NCBI RefSeq assembly: GCF_003387375.1
Contig: NZ_QUNG01000015.1
Span: 1-64,000, forward strand
Reading direction: 5' to 3'
DNA length: 64,000 nt
Source: Marinomonas pollencensis
Lineage (GTDB): Bacteria; Pseudomonadota; Gammaproteobacteria; Pseudomonadales; Marinomonadaceae
Part shown: positions 9,472-17,437 of the stretch, in pieces
How the letters are laid out: each line of letters opens with the position of its first letter
How positions within the stretch are numbered: position 1 is the stretch's first letter
The notes under the pieces: model-generated
The model's database searches: none
Seen by the model: the letters and a program-made list of their open reading frames with translations, nothing else
What the model was told of the DNA's origin: nothing
Translations under genes and position numbers: made by a program

Positions 9472-9628
9472 AATACTCAAACTCTCTAACAAGCAAACAT
9501 CGATGCCGATACTCACCAGGCTAGTGCCAACTAGCAGCATCGTTATCTGGCCAAAAAAGAGCCCGACTTTACCTTGTTCATCCGTGGCTGTCAGCCCAGC
9601 AAAAGTGCACCGAGTAAGGTTCTTTAAC

Positions 9629-9668
9629 TGTCATTAAATAGTCAGGTTATCCATCCTATTTAATGACA
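9629..9668. repeat. Perfect 12-bp inverted repeat with 16-bp spacer
   Basis: TGTCATTAAATA (9629-9640) is repeated inverted at 9657-9668. The spacing is wide for a hairpin terminator and better suits a dimeric regulator site or a cruciform. Confidence 0.8.
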
Positions 9669-9703
9669 CCAGAAGGGCACCTTAATTAATAAAGCCAACC
9701 CCA

Positions 9704-9732
9704 TGTTTTACTTTAGAATCAAAAGTAAAACA
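9704..9732. repeat. Perfect 11-bp inverted repeat with 7-bp spacer
   Basis: TGTTTTACTTT (9704-9714) pairs with AAAGTAAAACA (9722-9732). It lies 90 bases before the EamA-type gene, so it could be an operator. A T-rich stretch at 9743-9750 follows on the plus strand, so a hairpin terminator is also possible. Confidence 0.75.
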
Positions 9733-9821
9733 GGATAATCCCCCTTTTTTCCTACTGTTGTCAGTGTCATTAGGTCCGTAGAATTTCCTGACTTAGTTTC
9801 ATTATTCTAGGATTAAATACT

Positions 9822-10697
9822 ATGACTATTGCCCACCTCTTTTTATGGACCACTGCTGCTATTTGGGGATTGGCATTTGTTGCCCAAAGCATGGCAATGG
9901 ATTCAATTGGCCCTCACAGCTTTAACGCGGCGCGATTTCTGTTGGCGACGCTATCCCTTTTACCTTTATTGCTTATTTTCAAAAGCAAAGAAAAACAAGA
10001 CACAAAACAACTTTGGTTAGGAGGGATTGCTGGCGGAGGATGCCTCTTTTTAGGCTCCACTTTTCAGCAAGTTGGCTTGCAATACACCAGCGCAGGAAAT
10101 GCAGGTTTTATCACTAGTATGTACATTGTCTTAGTTCCTATTGCCGGCACTCTACTTGGTCATAAAACCACATCGAATACCTGGCTTGGGGTATTATTAG
10201 CCGTTATTGGGCTTTATTGTCTGACTGTTGGCCCCAATTTTACGATCAATAAAGGCGATGCTATAGAGCTAGTTGGCACCTTTTTTTGGACAGCTCACGT
10301 GCTAATCATCGCTTATTTGTCTCGTTATGTATCAGCACTGCCTTTATCAATTGTGCAATTTATTGTCGCAACATTACTGTGCTCCATTACCGCACTAATG
10401 TTAGAAGCCCCTACATTAAAAGGCTTAGAAACAGCTTGGTGGTCCCTTGTTTATACTGGAGTGGCATCTTCCGCTATTGCTTTTACACTACAAACATTAG
10501 GACAAAAAAACGTGGCACCTAGCATCAGTGCATTGATTCTTTCAACAGAGGGTGTATTTGCGGTAATCGGAGGGTGGATGTTAATGGGAGAGTCCTTGTC
10601 CAGCCGTGGGATGCTTGGCTGTGGCTTTATGCTAGCCGGAATTATTATTAGCCAATGGCCTAGCACCTCACGCAAAGCAGAATCATTTGCTTCTTAG
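9822..10697 (+). CDS. EamA/DMT-family transporter
   Basis: This 291-residue inner-membrane protein has ten predicted membrane segments arranged as two EamA repeats, the drug/metabolite transporter superfamily fold used mainly for metabolite and amino acid export. The N-terminus reads TTAAIWGLAFVAQSMAMD, and a second repeat begins near residue 150 (IELVGTFFWTAHVLIIAYLS). Its stop overlaps the stop of the converging Lrp-type gene (TTAG). Substrate unknown. Confidence 0.85.
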   Translation: MTIAHLFLWTTAAIWGLAFVAQSMAMDSIGPHSFNAARFLLATLSLLPLLLIFKSKEKQDTKQLWLGGIAGGGCLFLGSTFQQVGLQYTSAGNAGFITSMYIVLVPIAGTLLGHKTTSNTWLGVLLAVIGLYCLTVGPNFTINKGDAIELVGTFFWTAHVLIIAYLSRYVSALPLSIVQFIVATLLCSITALMLEAPTLKGLETAWWSLVYTGVASSAIAFTLQTLGQKNVAPSISALILSTEGVFAVIGGWMLMGESLSSRGMLGCGFMLAGIIISQWPSTSRKAESFAS

Positions 10698-11155
10698 TGG
10701 TCTTTACTCTGCATTGCCCGTTCTACATTGACGGGCATTTCAAGGTCTTTAGCTGTAGCCAAAATCATCATGGTATTTGTGTCACTAAACTCAATAAGGC
10801 GCTCCAGTAGCTCATCTAACAATGACATAGAGCGCACCGCTACACGCAGCACAAAAGCATAAGGCCCAGTGACGTTATAGCAAGTAATAACCTCATCTAA
10901 ACTGAGAATCAAAGCCTTAAACTCTCGCTCTTTGGTTCGATATACTTGGCATTCTACTAAAGCAGTAATTGGGATACCCACCTTTTCTAGATTAACCTTA
11001 GCGCCATACCCTGTGATGACCCCAGACTCTTCCAGTTTGCGAACTCGCTCGGCGACAGCAGGAGCGGAAAGATGGACTAACTTACCCAGTTCAGCGTAAC
11101 TAAGTCGGGCATTATCTTCTAATGCCTTCAGCAGCTTCCAGTTTGTTTTATCCAC
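10694..11155 (-). CDS. Lrp/AsnC-family transcriptional regulator
   Basis: This 153-residue regulator has an N-terminal winged helix-turn-helix (about 17-50, LSYAELGKLVHLSAPAVAERV) and a C-terminal AsnC-type sensing domain (about 70-145). It converges on the EamA-type exporter with the two stop codons overlapping by four bases. It may regulate that exporter or the neighbouring RhtB gene; the inverted repeats at 9629-9732 are candidate targets. That link is inference. Confidence 0.87.
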   Translation of the reverse strand: MDKTNWKLLKALEDNARLSYAELGKLVHLSAPAVAERVRKLEESGVITGYGAKVNLEKVGIPITALVECQVYRTKEREFKALILSLDEVITCYNVTGPYAFVLRVAVRSMSLLDELLERLIEFSDTNTMMILATAKDLEMPVNVERAMQSKDH

Positions 11156-11189
11156 ACTTCCCTCATCGCTTTAGTTATTGGTTATCATG

Positions 11190-12509
11190 TTAAGGCTTAA
11201 TATAATTAGCGAATTCACTTACGGCATCAACGACTTCTTTCGCCCCTGTTTGAATCTCGATAATAACTTCCCCCGCCTCACCAGCTAATGACAAACCTTG
11301 TTCTGTTTGTTTACGACCATGTTCAACCATGCTGACAGCTTCTTTGGCTAAAGCTTGGTTACGCTCGACAACCTCTACTATTTCATCGGTGGCATTTGAC
11401 GTTCTAGAAGCAAGCTGGCGAACTTCATCTGCAACGACAGCAAAACCTCGTCCCTGCTCTCCAGCCCGGGCGGCTTCAATAGCAGCGTTTAATGCTAATA
11501 AATTGGTTTGATCGGCGATTTCGCTAATACTCTTGATGATATTTCCTACTTTCTCAGATTGCTCATCAAGATCCGAAATACCTTTTGAAACAAGCGTCAT
11601 TTGATTCGCCAGTTCATTCATAACCGCCACCGTATTTTTGATAATATCACTGCCTTTCACAGCGGTTTCATCAGTGACCTTAGAGGTTTCATAGGCTAAA
11701 TTGGCAGCAAGACCTATGGCTTGTTCTTGGTTAACTTGATCGGTAATAATGGTGGCGAATTTCACCACTTTGTAGAATTGTCCGTGAGTGTCAGAAATAG
11801 GATTATACGATGCTTCTAGCCAAACCGTTTCCCCACGACTATTAAATCGCTTAAAACGGTCTGCTATAAACTCTCCTCGTTTTAACCTTTCCCAGAATTC
11901 ACGATACTCTTTGGATTCAACTTCTTCTTGAGAACAAAAGAGGCGATGATGCTTTCCTTCTAATTGCTCTTTGGTGTAGCCCATTGAATTCAAAAACTTA
12001 TCATTGGCAGTAATAAACTGGCCATTTAAGTCAAACTCGACAACGGCAGTTGAGCGCTGCAAGGCCTTGATCAGATTTTCATGTTGAATCGAAGATTCAA
12101 TGGTCCGAGTGAGGTTATTCGCATGAACCGAAATATAATCAATACTTCCATCTAATCTTCTAACGGGCTGAACAATGGCTCTTAGCCAAGCATGGCTGTT
12201 TTCATGTCTGGCAACTTGAAAGGCTCCCGCCCAATGTTTTCCTGAAGAAATTGAATCCTTCATGAGTTTGAAATGCGCCGTATCCCTTAGGTCTTTTGGC
12301 ACAAGATCGACCATTTTTTTTCCGAGAACATCCTTCTCTTGGAGGTTGAGCTCCTCTAAAAATAGTGAATTCACTTTGATTACTTCGCCTGAGTCAGACA
12401 GTGTCAGACTCAGCATTTCCCTATCTAAACGATCCCTCACTTGACGTAGCGATAGAACCTCTTGCTGTAAAAGATCGTAATCCTGTTGCGCTTTTTTTCT
12501 TCCAAACAT
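11190..12509 (-). CDS. Soluble PAS-PAS methyl-accepting chemotaxis protein (BdlA-like)
   Basis: This 439-residue protein has no membrane segment. It begins with a short coiled coil (1-30), has two PAS domains (about 30-140 and 150-260), and ends in a shortened chemoreceptor signalling domain with the conserved hairpin tip ([19 protein letters not shown], about 336-354). PAS-PAS-MCP without HAMP or membrane anchors is the layout of P. aeruginosa BdlA, a biofilm dispersion sensor, and of Aer2-like cytosolic receptors. PAS domains often bind heme or flavin. No che genes are nearby. Confidence 0.85.
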   Translation of the reverse strand: MFGRKKAQQDYDLLQQEVLSLRQVRDRLDREMLSLTLSDSGEVIKVNSLFLEELNLQEKDVLGKKMVDLVPKDLRDTAHFKLMKDSISSGKHWAGAFQVARHENSHAWLRAIVQPVRRLDGSIDYISVHANNLTRTIESSIQHENLIKALQRSTAVVEFDLNGQFITANDKFLNSMGYTKEQLEGKHHRLFCSQEEVESKEYREFWERLKRGEFIADRFKRFNSRGETVWLEASYNPISDTHGQFYKVVKFATIITDQVNQEQAIGLAANLAYETSKVTDETAVKGSDIIKNTVAVMNELANQMTLVSKGISDLDEQSEKVGNIIKSISEIADQTNLLALNAAIEAARAGEQGRGFAVVADEVRQLASRTSNATDEIVEVVERNQALAKEAVSMVEHGRKQTEQGLSLAGEAGEVIIEIQTGAKEVVDAVSEFANYIKP

Positions 12510-12697
12510 AGTCCCTGTTCCTTGGCTACAAACCTCTAAGTCAATGCGAAGTATATTTATTTAATGTCACAAGCAAAACAAAAAGATAACACTAATAATA
12601 CAGTTTATGCGGACATTTTTTCTATATCATTACCCTTTATAGAGGACAAACTCAATCACTAGAATAACTTTTGCCATAAAACACGCTCCACAACGCC

Positions 12698-13576
12698 TTA
12701 CTCTTCTTGAAAACACTTTTTAACTTCGTCAATGACGGTCTGAGTACGGCGACGTAAATACCGTGTGTGATTTAGGCTCAAATACAAAGATTCTTTTACT
12801 GGTGAGTCAAGCGCATTTTTACAAATTAACTCTTGATCGGCGAAAGCGTTTACTGCATGAGTCGGTAAAACAGTAAAGCCCAAACCTAAACTCACAGGCT
12901 TAAGAATCAAATGAATCTGATTCGAGAACCCCTTAATATCCAGCATATCTATGTTTTGAAACTCTGGATAATTCTGGCTTAACAGTGAGCTTGCGTAGTG
13001 CGCCCCATCAGGATGATCAATAAAGCCTAATTGAACTAGATGGTGCCAAGAAGGAGCAGGGCATGACGCTGGCGTCACCAGTAATAAGGCCTCACTAGAT
13101 AACAGCTGGCACTCCACTTCTTTTAGCATCGAGCGCCGTGACATGATGCCTAAATCAATTTTTCGTTCCGCTAAAGCACGCTCTACATCAGCATTTGGAG
13201 CGAAACGATAGTCCATCGCCAAGCCTGAGAACGATTGCTGTAACGTCAGTAATTGAGGATATAGCTTTAAGCCAATACTACCAGGAGACATGATTCGTAC
13301 CCTTCCTTCCACCTCCACATTATCACAAATTTTAGAGTCTAAATCTGACAAGCTAAGAACAATTTTCTGTGCCTCGTCATACAGGCGTTCTCCAATATCT
13401 GTTAAAGAAAATTGCTTCCCGTCCCTTACTAACAAGGGAACATCAAAATGCTCTTCTAATTTTCGAACCTGCTGACTCACGCCAGATTGAGTCATATTTA
13501 GCTTCTCTGCCGTTCGGGTGAAATGCCCTATGTCCACAAGGGTACAAAAAGTGCGCAACCAAACTGGATTTATCAT
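12698..13576 (-). CDS. LysR-family transcriptional regulator
   Basis: This 292-residue regulator has an N-terminal helix-turn-helix (about 17-46, FTRTAEKLNMTQSGVSQQVRK) and a C-terminal substrate-binding fold. It is divergent from the VOC-family gene at 13670, with 93 bases between the starts. The AT-rich gap holds the imperfect dyad ATAATAATTTTATATTAT, a reasonable LysR-type site. It probably controls that neighbour. Inducer unknown. Confidence 0.88.
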   Translation of the reverse strand: MINPVWLRTFCTLVDIGHFTRTAEKLNMTQSGVSQQVRKLEEHFDVPLLVRDGKQFSLTDIGERLYDEAQKIVLSLSDLDSKICDNVEVEGRVRIMSPGSIGLKLYPQLLTLQQSFSGLAMDYRFAPNADVERALAERKIDLGIMSRRSMLKEVECQLLSSEALLLVTPASCPAPSWHHLVQLGFIDHPDGAHYASSLLSQNYPEFQNIDMLDIKGFSNQIHLILKPVSLGLGFTVLPTHAVNAFADQELICKNALDSPVKESLYLSLNHTRYLRRRTQTVIDEVKKCFQEE

Positions 13577-13669
13577 TACGTTTTATTCTCATTAACATAA
13601 AAAATAATAATTTTATATTATGAAAAAGCCTCTGTAACCTATTATTAAATTCAATAACAGGAGCAAAAA

Positions 13670-14170
13670 ATGGCTAATGCATACCCTAGAAGCTTTTCTC
13701 ATATCGGTATTTCGGTACCTGATCTAGAAAAAGCAGTAAAGTTTTACACCGAAGTACTCGGTTGGTATGAAATCATGAAACCAACAGAGATTGTTGAAGA
13801 CGATAGTCCGATTGGCGAAATGTGTACGGATGTATTTGGAGCAAAATGGGGCAGTTTTCGCATTGCTCACCTTTCTACAGGTGATCGTATCGGTGTTGAA
13901 TTATTCCAATTTAAACACCAGGAAAATCCTGAAAATAATTTTGAATACTGGAAAACTGGGATTTTTCACTTTTGTGTTCAAGATCCAAATCTTGAAGAAC
14001 TGGCTGAAAAAATCGTTGCGGCAGGCGGGAAAAAACGTATGAAAGAGCCACGCTATTATTACCCAGGAGAAAAACCTTACCGCATGATCTACATGGAAGA
14101 CCCTTTTGGTAATATTCTAGAAATCTACAGCCACAGTTATGAACTGACCTATGGTGCTGGAGCCTACTAA
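13670..14170 (+). CDS. VOC/glyoxalase-superfamily protein
   Basis: This 166-residue metal-dependent enzyme of the vicinal oxygen chelate superfamily is made of two beta-alpha-beta-beta-beta modules. The start FSHIGISVPDLEKAVKFYTE supplies a metal-ligand histidine (H12). The second module (about 95-155) contains IFHFCVQDP and the terminal DPFGNILEIYSH with a ligand glutamate. The sequence resembles lactoylglutathione lyase-like and dioxygenase-like proteins, but the substrate cannot be named. A good ribosome site (CAGGAG) precedes the ATG. The divergent LysR gene is its likely regulator. Confidence 0.8.
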   Translation: MANAYPRSFSHIGISVPDLEKAVKFYTEVLGWYEIMKPTEIVEDDSPIGEMCTDVFGAKWGSFRIAHLSTGDRIGVELFQFKHQENPENNFEYWKTGIFHFCVQDPNLEELAEKIVAAGGKKRMKEPRYYYPGEKPYRMIYMEDPFGNILEIYSHSYELTYGAGAY

Positions 14171-14182
14171 AGTCTTACCCGA

Positions 14183-14217
14183 TAATGCGCCCTTTGCTGA
14201 CAGCAAAGGGCGCATTA
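14183..14217. terminator. Perfect 17-bp hairpin between convergent genes
   Basis: TAATGCGCCCTTTGCTG is followed after one base by its exact complement, ending at 14217. It lies between the converging VOC and thioesterase genes, a typical position for a shared terminator. Neither side has a T run, so it may instead protect 3' ends. Confidence 0.6.
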
Positions 14218-14229
14218 GTTCATGAGGCT

Positions 14230-14652
14230 TTAAACAGTCTCCTCCAATCCCACTAGTGCGGCTTCAATTTTAAGTCGATATTCTTCAGGCAATGCCACTG
14301 CCTTTTTTAGCTTCTGAGAAAAGCACACATAAGTCACCTGAGCTTGTGCGACAATCGCTTGCGTCTTACTGTCGACTATATTTTGCTGCATACTGATACT
14401 ACGATTACCAAGCTTTGAGAAGGCGGTTTGCACTTCAAGAACATCGCCAAAATTCGCTTCTTTTTTAAAGTCTATATTGATATTTACCACCACCCACGCA
14501 ATTCCTTGCGACATCATCTCAGCGCCAACACCAAATTCTTCAAAAAATGCCCAACGCCCCTCTTCAAGAAACTCTAGATAACGAGCATTATTGACATGTT
14601 GAAAAATATCTAGATGATAGCCTCTTACTTTTATTTGAACTGTATTTATCAT
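14230..14652 (-). CDS. Acyl-CoA thioesterase, 4HBT hot-dog family
   Basis: This soluble thioesterase resembles YbgC and 4-hydroxybenzoyl-CoA thioesterases. The signature VRGYHLDIFQHVNNARYLEF near the N-terminus includes the catalytic aspartate/histidine region, and LEEGRW follows. The frame runs back to 14673, but a strong ribosome site (AGGAAGAAGG) sits just before the ATG at 14652, so that start is used, giving 140 residues. It is convergent with the VOC gene. The physiological substrate is unknown. Confidence 0.82.
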   Translation of the reverse strand: MINTVQIKVRGYHLDIFQHVNNARYLEFLEEGRWAFFEEFGVGAEMMSQGIAWVVVNINIDFKKEANFGDVLEVQTAFSKLGNRSISMQQNIVDSKTQAIVAQAQVTYVCFSQKLKKAVALPEEYRLKIEAALVGLEETV

Positions 14653-14787
14653 TACCTTCTTCCTTTTGGTCATCCATGATCAAAATCCTACTGAGGCAAA
14701 GAAGAGAAAAAAATAACAAAATCGCTCGACTTTACTGGCATCGCTTTCTAGGTCACACTGCTAGAGTGTTTCTATCTGGACGCCATA

Positions 14788-15984
14788 ATGCTTGATACTC
14801 TATCCATCTCCCAAGCTCGTAAACTGGCATTAATTTCCCAAAAACTACCACGCGCAAAATACGCAGGCATATCAGGCACATTGGGTGTCATTCAACATTT
14901 GGGGTACATCCAAATAGACAGTATTTCCGTGGTCTCTAGAGCTCATCACCATACACTTTGGAACCGAGTTGTTAATTATCAGAGCGATTTTATTGACACC
15001 TTGCTAGAACAGCAGCAGATCTTTGAATATTGGTCTCATGCTGCCGCTTATTTACCCATTGAGGACTTCCGATACTCATTGGCAAAAAAAGCCCATATAA
15101 AGGCACAAAAACATTGGTTTGAGCGAGACCAAAGGGTCGAAAAAGAAGTCTTAACAAGAATTCGCTCTGAGGGACCTTTGCAAGCTAAAGACTTCCAAAA
15201 ACCCAAAAATCATACCCCTGGTTGGTGGCGCTGGAAGCCAGCGAAGCAAGCTTTAGAACAATTATTTATGGCAGGTGAGTTAATGTGCCCTAAGCGAATC
15301 GGCTTTCAAAAAGTCTATGATTTAACAGAACGGGTACTGCCTCAACATTTAGATCTAACCATGCCAAGCCAAGCAGAAATCGCACAACACCTAATCACCC
15401 AAGGAGTACGGAGTCATGGCTTAGTACAAGCGCAAGATTTAAGCTACCTAAGAACTGGATTGCAAGCGTCAATCAAAGAACAAATCCAAGCTATGTTAGA
15501 GGAAAAACAGTTACAAAAAGTTAGAGTAAATAACCAAGATTACTTGACCACAGACTCTTTATTGGCACAACTCAGCACCCCGATATCTCGCCAGCAAATC
15601 AAACTACTGTCGCCTTTTGATAATCTCGTTATTCAGCGCAAGCGACTTAAACGACTATTTGATTTTGATTATCGAATCGAATGCTATCTTCCGGCAGATA
15701 AGCGTCAATATGGTTATTATGCTTTGCCTATTATTTGGCAAGGAGAGCTAGTCGCCAGAATGGATGCCAAAGCAGAGCGAAAAACAGGCCTGTTTATCAT
15801 CAAAAATATTGTTTTAGAGTCAAAACACCAGACAAACGTGGAAGCTTTTTGCCACGCATTGATTGCCGAACTTGAAGCTTATGCAAACTTTAATCGATGC
15901 CCAAAAATTACACTTCTAAATGCTCAGCCAGCCACTCTCAAAGTCACACTATCTAGTGTGTTAATGCAGAGATATTCGCCATAA
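14788..15984 (+). CDS. ycaQ: YcaQ-like (AlkX/AlkZ) winged-helix DNA glycosylase
   Basis: This 398-residue protein belongs to the HTH_42 family. E. coli YcaQ is a DNA glycosylase that unhooks interstrand crosslinks. The active-site motif here is Q-x-D (GYIQIDSISVV, about 36-46), the YcaQ/AlkX form rather than the Q-x-Q of AlkZ. The later block LSPFDNLVIQRKRLKRLFDFDY (about 273-294) is the conserved family motif. It stands alone between terminators. Function is inferred from the family and the motif. Confidence 0.85.
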   Translation: MLDTLSISQARKLALISQKLPRAKYAGISGTLGVIQHLGYIQIDSISVVSRAHHHTLWNRVVNYQSDFIDTLLEQQQIFEYWSHAAAYLPIEDFRYSLAKKAHIKAQKHWFERDQRVEKEVLTRIRSEGPLQAKDFQKPKNHTPGWWRWKPAKQALEQLFMAGELMCPKRIGFQKVYDLTERVLPQHLDLTMPSQAEIAQHLITQGVRSHGLVQAQDLSYLRTGLQASIKEQIQAMLEEKQLQKVRVNNQDYLTTDSLLAQLSTPISRQQIKLLSPFDNLVIQRKRLKRLFDFDYRIECYLPADKRQYGYYALPIIWQGELVARMDAKAERKTGLFIIKNIVLESKHQTNVEAFCHALIAELEAYANFNRCPKITLLNAQPATLKVTLSSVLMQRYSP

Positions 15985-15985
15985 A

Positions 15986-16008
15986 AAAGGTGGCATTTAG
16001 CCACCTTT
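15986..16008. terminator. Bidirectional terminator between ycaQ and the cpxP-like gene
   Basis: AAAGGTGGC (15986-15994), a 5-base loop and GCCACCTTT (16000-16008) form a perfect stem flanked by A and T tracts between converging genes. Confidence 0.8.
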
Positions 16009-16032
16009 AAAATAAACAAAGCCGTTATTCGC

Positions 16033-16515
16033 TTATTTTCTATCACCTTTACCATGGTGCATCATCTCGCCGCACTTTTGTTGGTGTTTTTTCTCGAATT
16101 CCATTAATTTTTCTTTTTGTGCTGGCGTTAAAATGCTTAACATTTTGAACTGGTTTTCTAAACGATCAACTTGACGCTGTACTCGATTGTTTTGGGCTTC
16201 TTTTACCATCGCCTCGGCTTTATCTTTATCGAAAGTATCAGCCATTAAGAGATCATTCATACGCTTATCACGGGCGTCCATTTTGGCTTTCATTTCTGTG
16301 CGATTTGCGTTACGCAATGCTTTGAACTGCTCTTTTTGCGCATCGGTTAACTCTAAACGCTTCATGATTTTTGGATTAAGAACTGGCCCTGGCTGACAGC
16401 GCTCCATAGCGGAACGTTTATGATCATCTTTGCCAGCAGCAAAGGCACTGGCGGTGCCTAAGGCAATGGGAAACATCACGGTCGCTAAGATTAGTTTCTT
16501 TGTCATTTTCATCAT
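16033..16515 (-). CDS. cpxP: CpxP/Spy-family periplasmic protein
   Basis: This small periplasmic helical protein likely acts as a chaperone and/or an inhibitor of CpxA. It has a clear signal peptide (TKKLILATVMFPIALGTASA) and two copies of the LTxxQ-type motif of the family (LTDAQKEQF, LTPAQKEKL), with a charged, methionine- and lysine-rich helical core. The frame extends to 16530, but the ribosome site AAGGA precedes the ATG at 16515. It is divergent from cpxRA, the arrangement seen in enterobacteria, and a CpxR box lies between them. CpxP versus Spy is settled here by context only. Confidence 0.85.
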   Translation of the reverse strand: MMKMTKKLILATVMFPIALGTASAFAAGKDDHKRSAMERCQPGPVLNPKIMKRLELTDAQKEQFKALRNANRTEMKAKMDARDKRMNDLLMADTFDKDKAEAMVKEAQNNRVQRQVDRLENQFKMLSILTPAQKEKLMEFEKKHQQKCGEMMHHGKGDRK

Positions 16516-16618
16516 CGATTCCTTTTTCATACTAGAAGAGCTGCTTTGCTCAAAATGCCTAACAAAACAGCGATGGATATAGCATAAAACTTACTAGGTA
16601 AACTGACGTCTATGGATG

Positions 16619-16633
16619 GTAAATTATCGTAAA
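16619..16633 (+). promoter_or_regulatory. CpxR box
   Basis: The sequence GTAAA TTATC GTAAA matches the CpxR consensus GTAAA-N5-GTAAA exactly. It lies in the divergent region between the cpxP-like gene and cpxR. A further half-site GTAAA occurs at 16598-16602. It probably drives autoregulation of cpxRA and activation of the divergent gene. Confidence 0.85.
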
Positions 16634-16732
16634 GGCGCAGCGCCTAGTGTTAATTCACAGTAAAATAACACTCTGTTCTTACAAAGGTTAAGGACGCGCT
16701 TCACCCAGTACTCTTTATATGAAGGAAACCTA

Positions 16733-17437
16733 ATGGCCCATATTCTCCTAATTGATGATGATATCGAACTCACTGATTTATTAAAGGAGGTGCTCACTCT
16801 TGAGAACTTTACGGTGTCGATCGCTCAAGATGGCGAAGCTGGGTTAACGGCCATGAACGATACTATCGATTTGGTCTTATTAGATGTAATGATGCCAAAA
16901 TTAAATGGCATTGAAACACTAAAGCAGCTTCGTGAAACTTGGCAAGTGCCGGTGTTAATGCTTACTGCCAAAGGCGAAGAAATCGACCGAGTTATTGGCC
17001 TTGAGCTCGGCGCTGATGATTACCTACCAAAGCCTTTTAGTGAACGAGAACTACTGGCGCGCATTCGAGCAATCCTTCGCCGAGCGCAACACACTATAGA
17101 TAAAAAAGAACATAGAAGCGATAAACGTCATGACCATATTAGCTACCAAGATATTCAACTCTATCCTGGTAAACTAGAAGCTTATTGCAATCAACAGCTG
17201 CTTGACCTAACCAGTACCGAATTTGCACTACTGCATCACTTTTTGCTTCACCCTGGTGAAGTTATGACCAAAGAAGTACTTAGTTTAGATGTGTTAGGTA
17301 AACGCTTAGCGGCTTTTGATCGCGCTATTGATATGCATGTCTCTAACCTACGTAAAAAGCTGCCAGACCACACCAATGGTAAGCCCCGAATTAAAACATT
17401 ACGCGGTCGTGGGTATTTATTGGTGGAAGAAGAATAA
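16733..17437 (+). CDS. cpxR: Response regulator CpxR (OmpR family)
   Basis: This 234-residue regulator has an N-terminal receiver domain with the acidic pocket D8-D9-D10, the phosphorylated aspartate D51 in VLLDVMMP and the PKPF lysine near 101. The C-terminal OmpR-type winged helix (about 135-232) ends in KTLRGRGYLLV. It controls the envelope stress response, sensed through CpxA. Its stop overlaps the start of cpxA by one base (TAATG). Identity rests on the divergent CpxP-like gene and the exact CpxR box. Confidence 0.92.
   Translation: MAHILLIDDDIELTDLLKEVLTLENFTVSIAQDGEAGLTAMNDTIDLVLLDVMMPKLNGIETLKQLRETWQVPVLMLTAKGEEIDRVIGLELGADDYLPKPFSERELLARIRAILRRAQHTIDKKEHRSDKRHDHISYQDIQLYPGKLEAYCNQQLLDLTSTEFALLHHFLLHPGEVMTKEVLSLDVLGKRLAAFDRAIDMHVSNLRKKLPDHTNGKPRIKTLRGRGYLLVEEE

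Larger units (their letters stand above)
9472..9821. other. 350-base intergenic region with two inverted repeats
   Basis: This region lies between the divergent RhtB- and EamA-type exporter genes. It contains no plausible gene. Its clear structure is two separate perfect inverted repeats at 9629-9668 and 9704-9732, listed separately. Confidence 0.7.
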
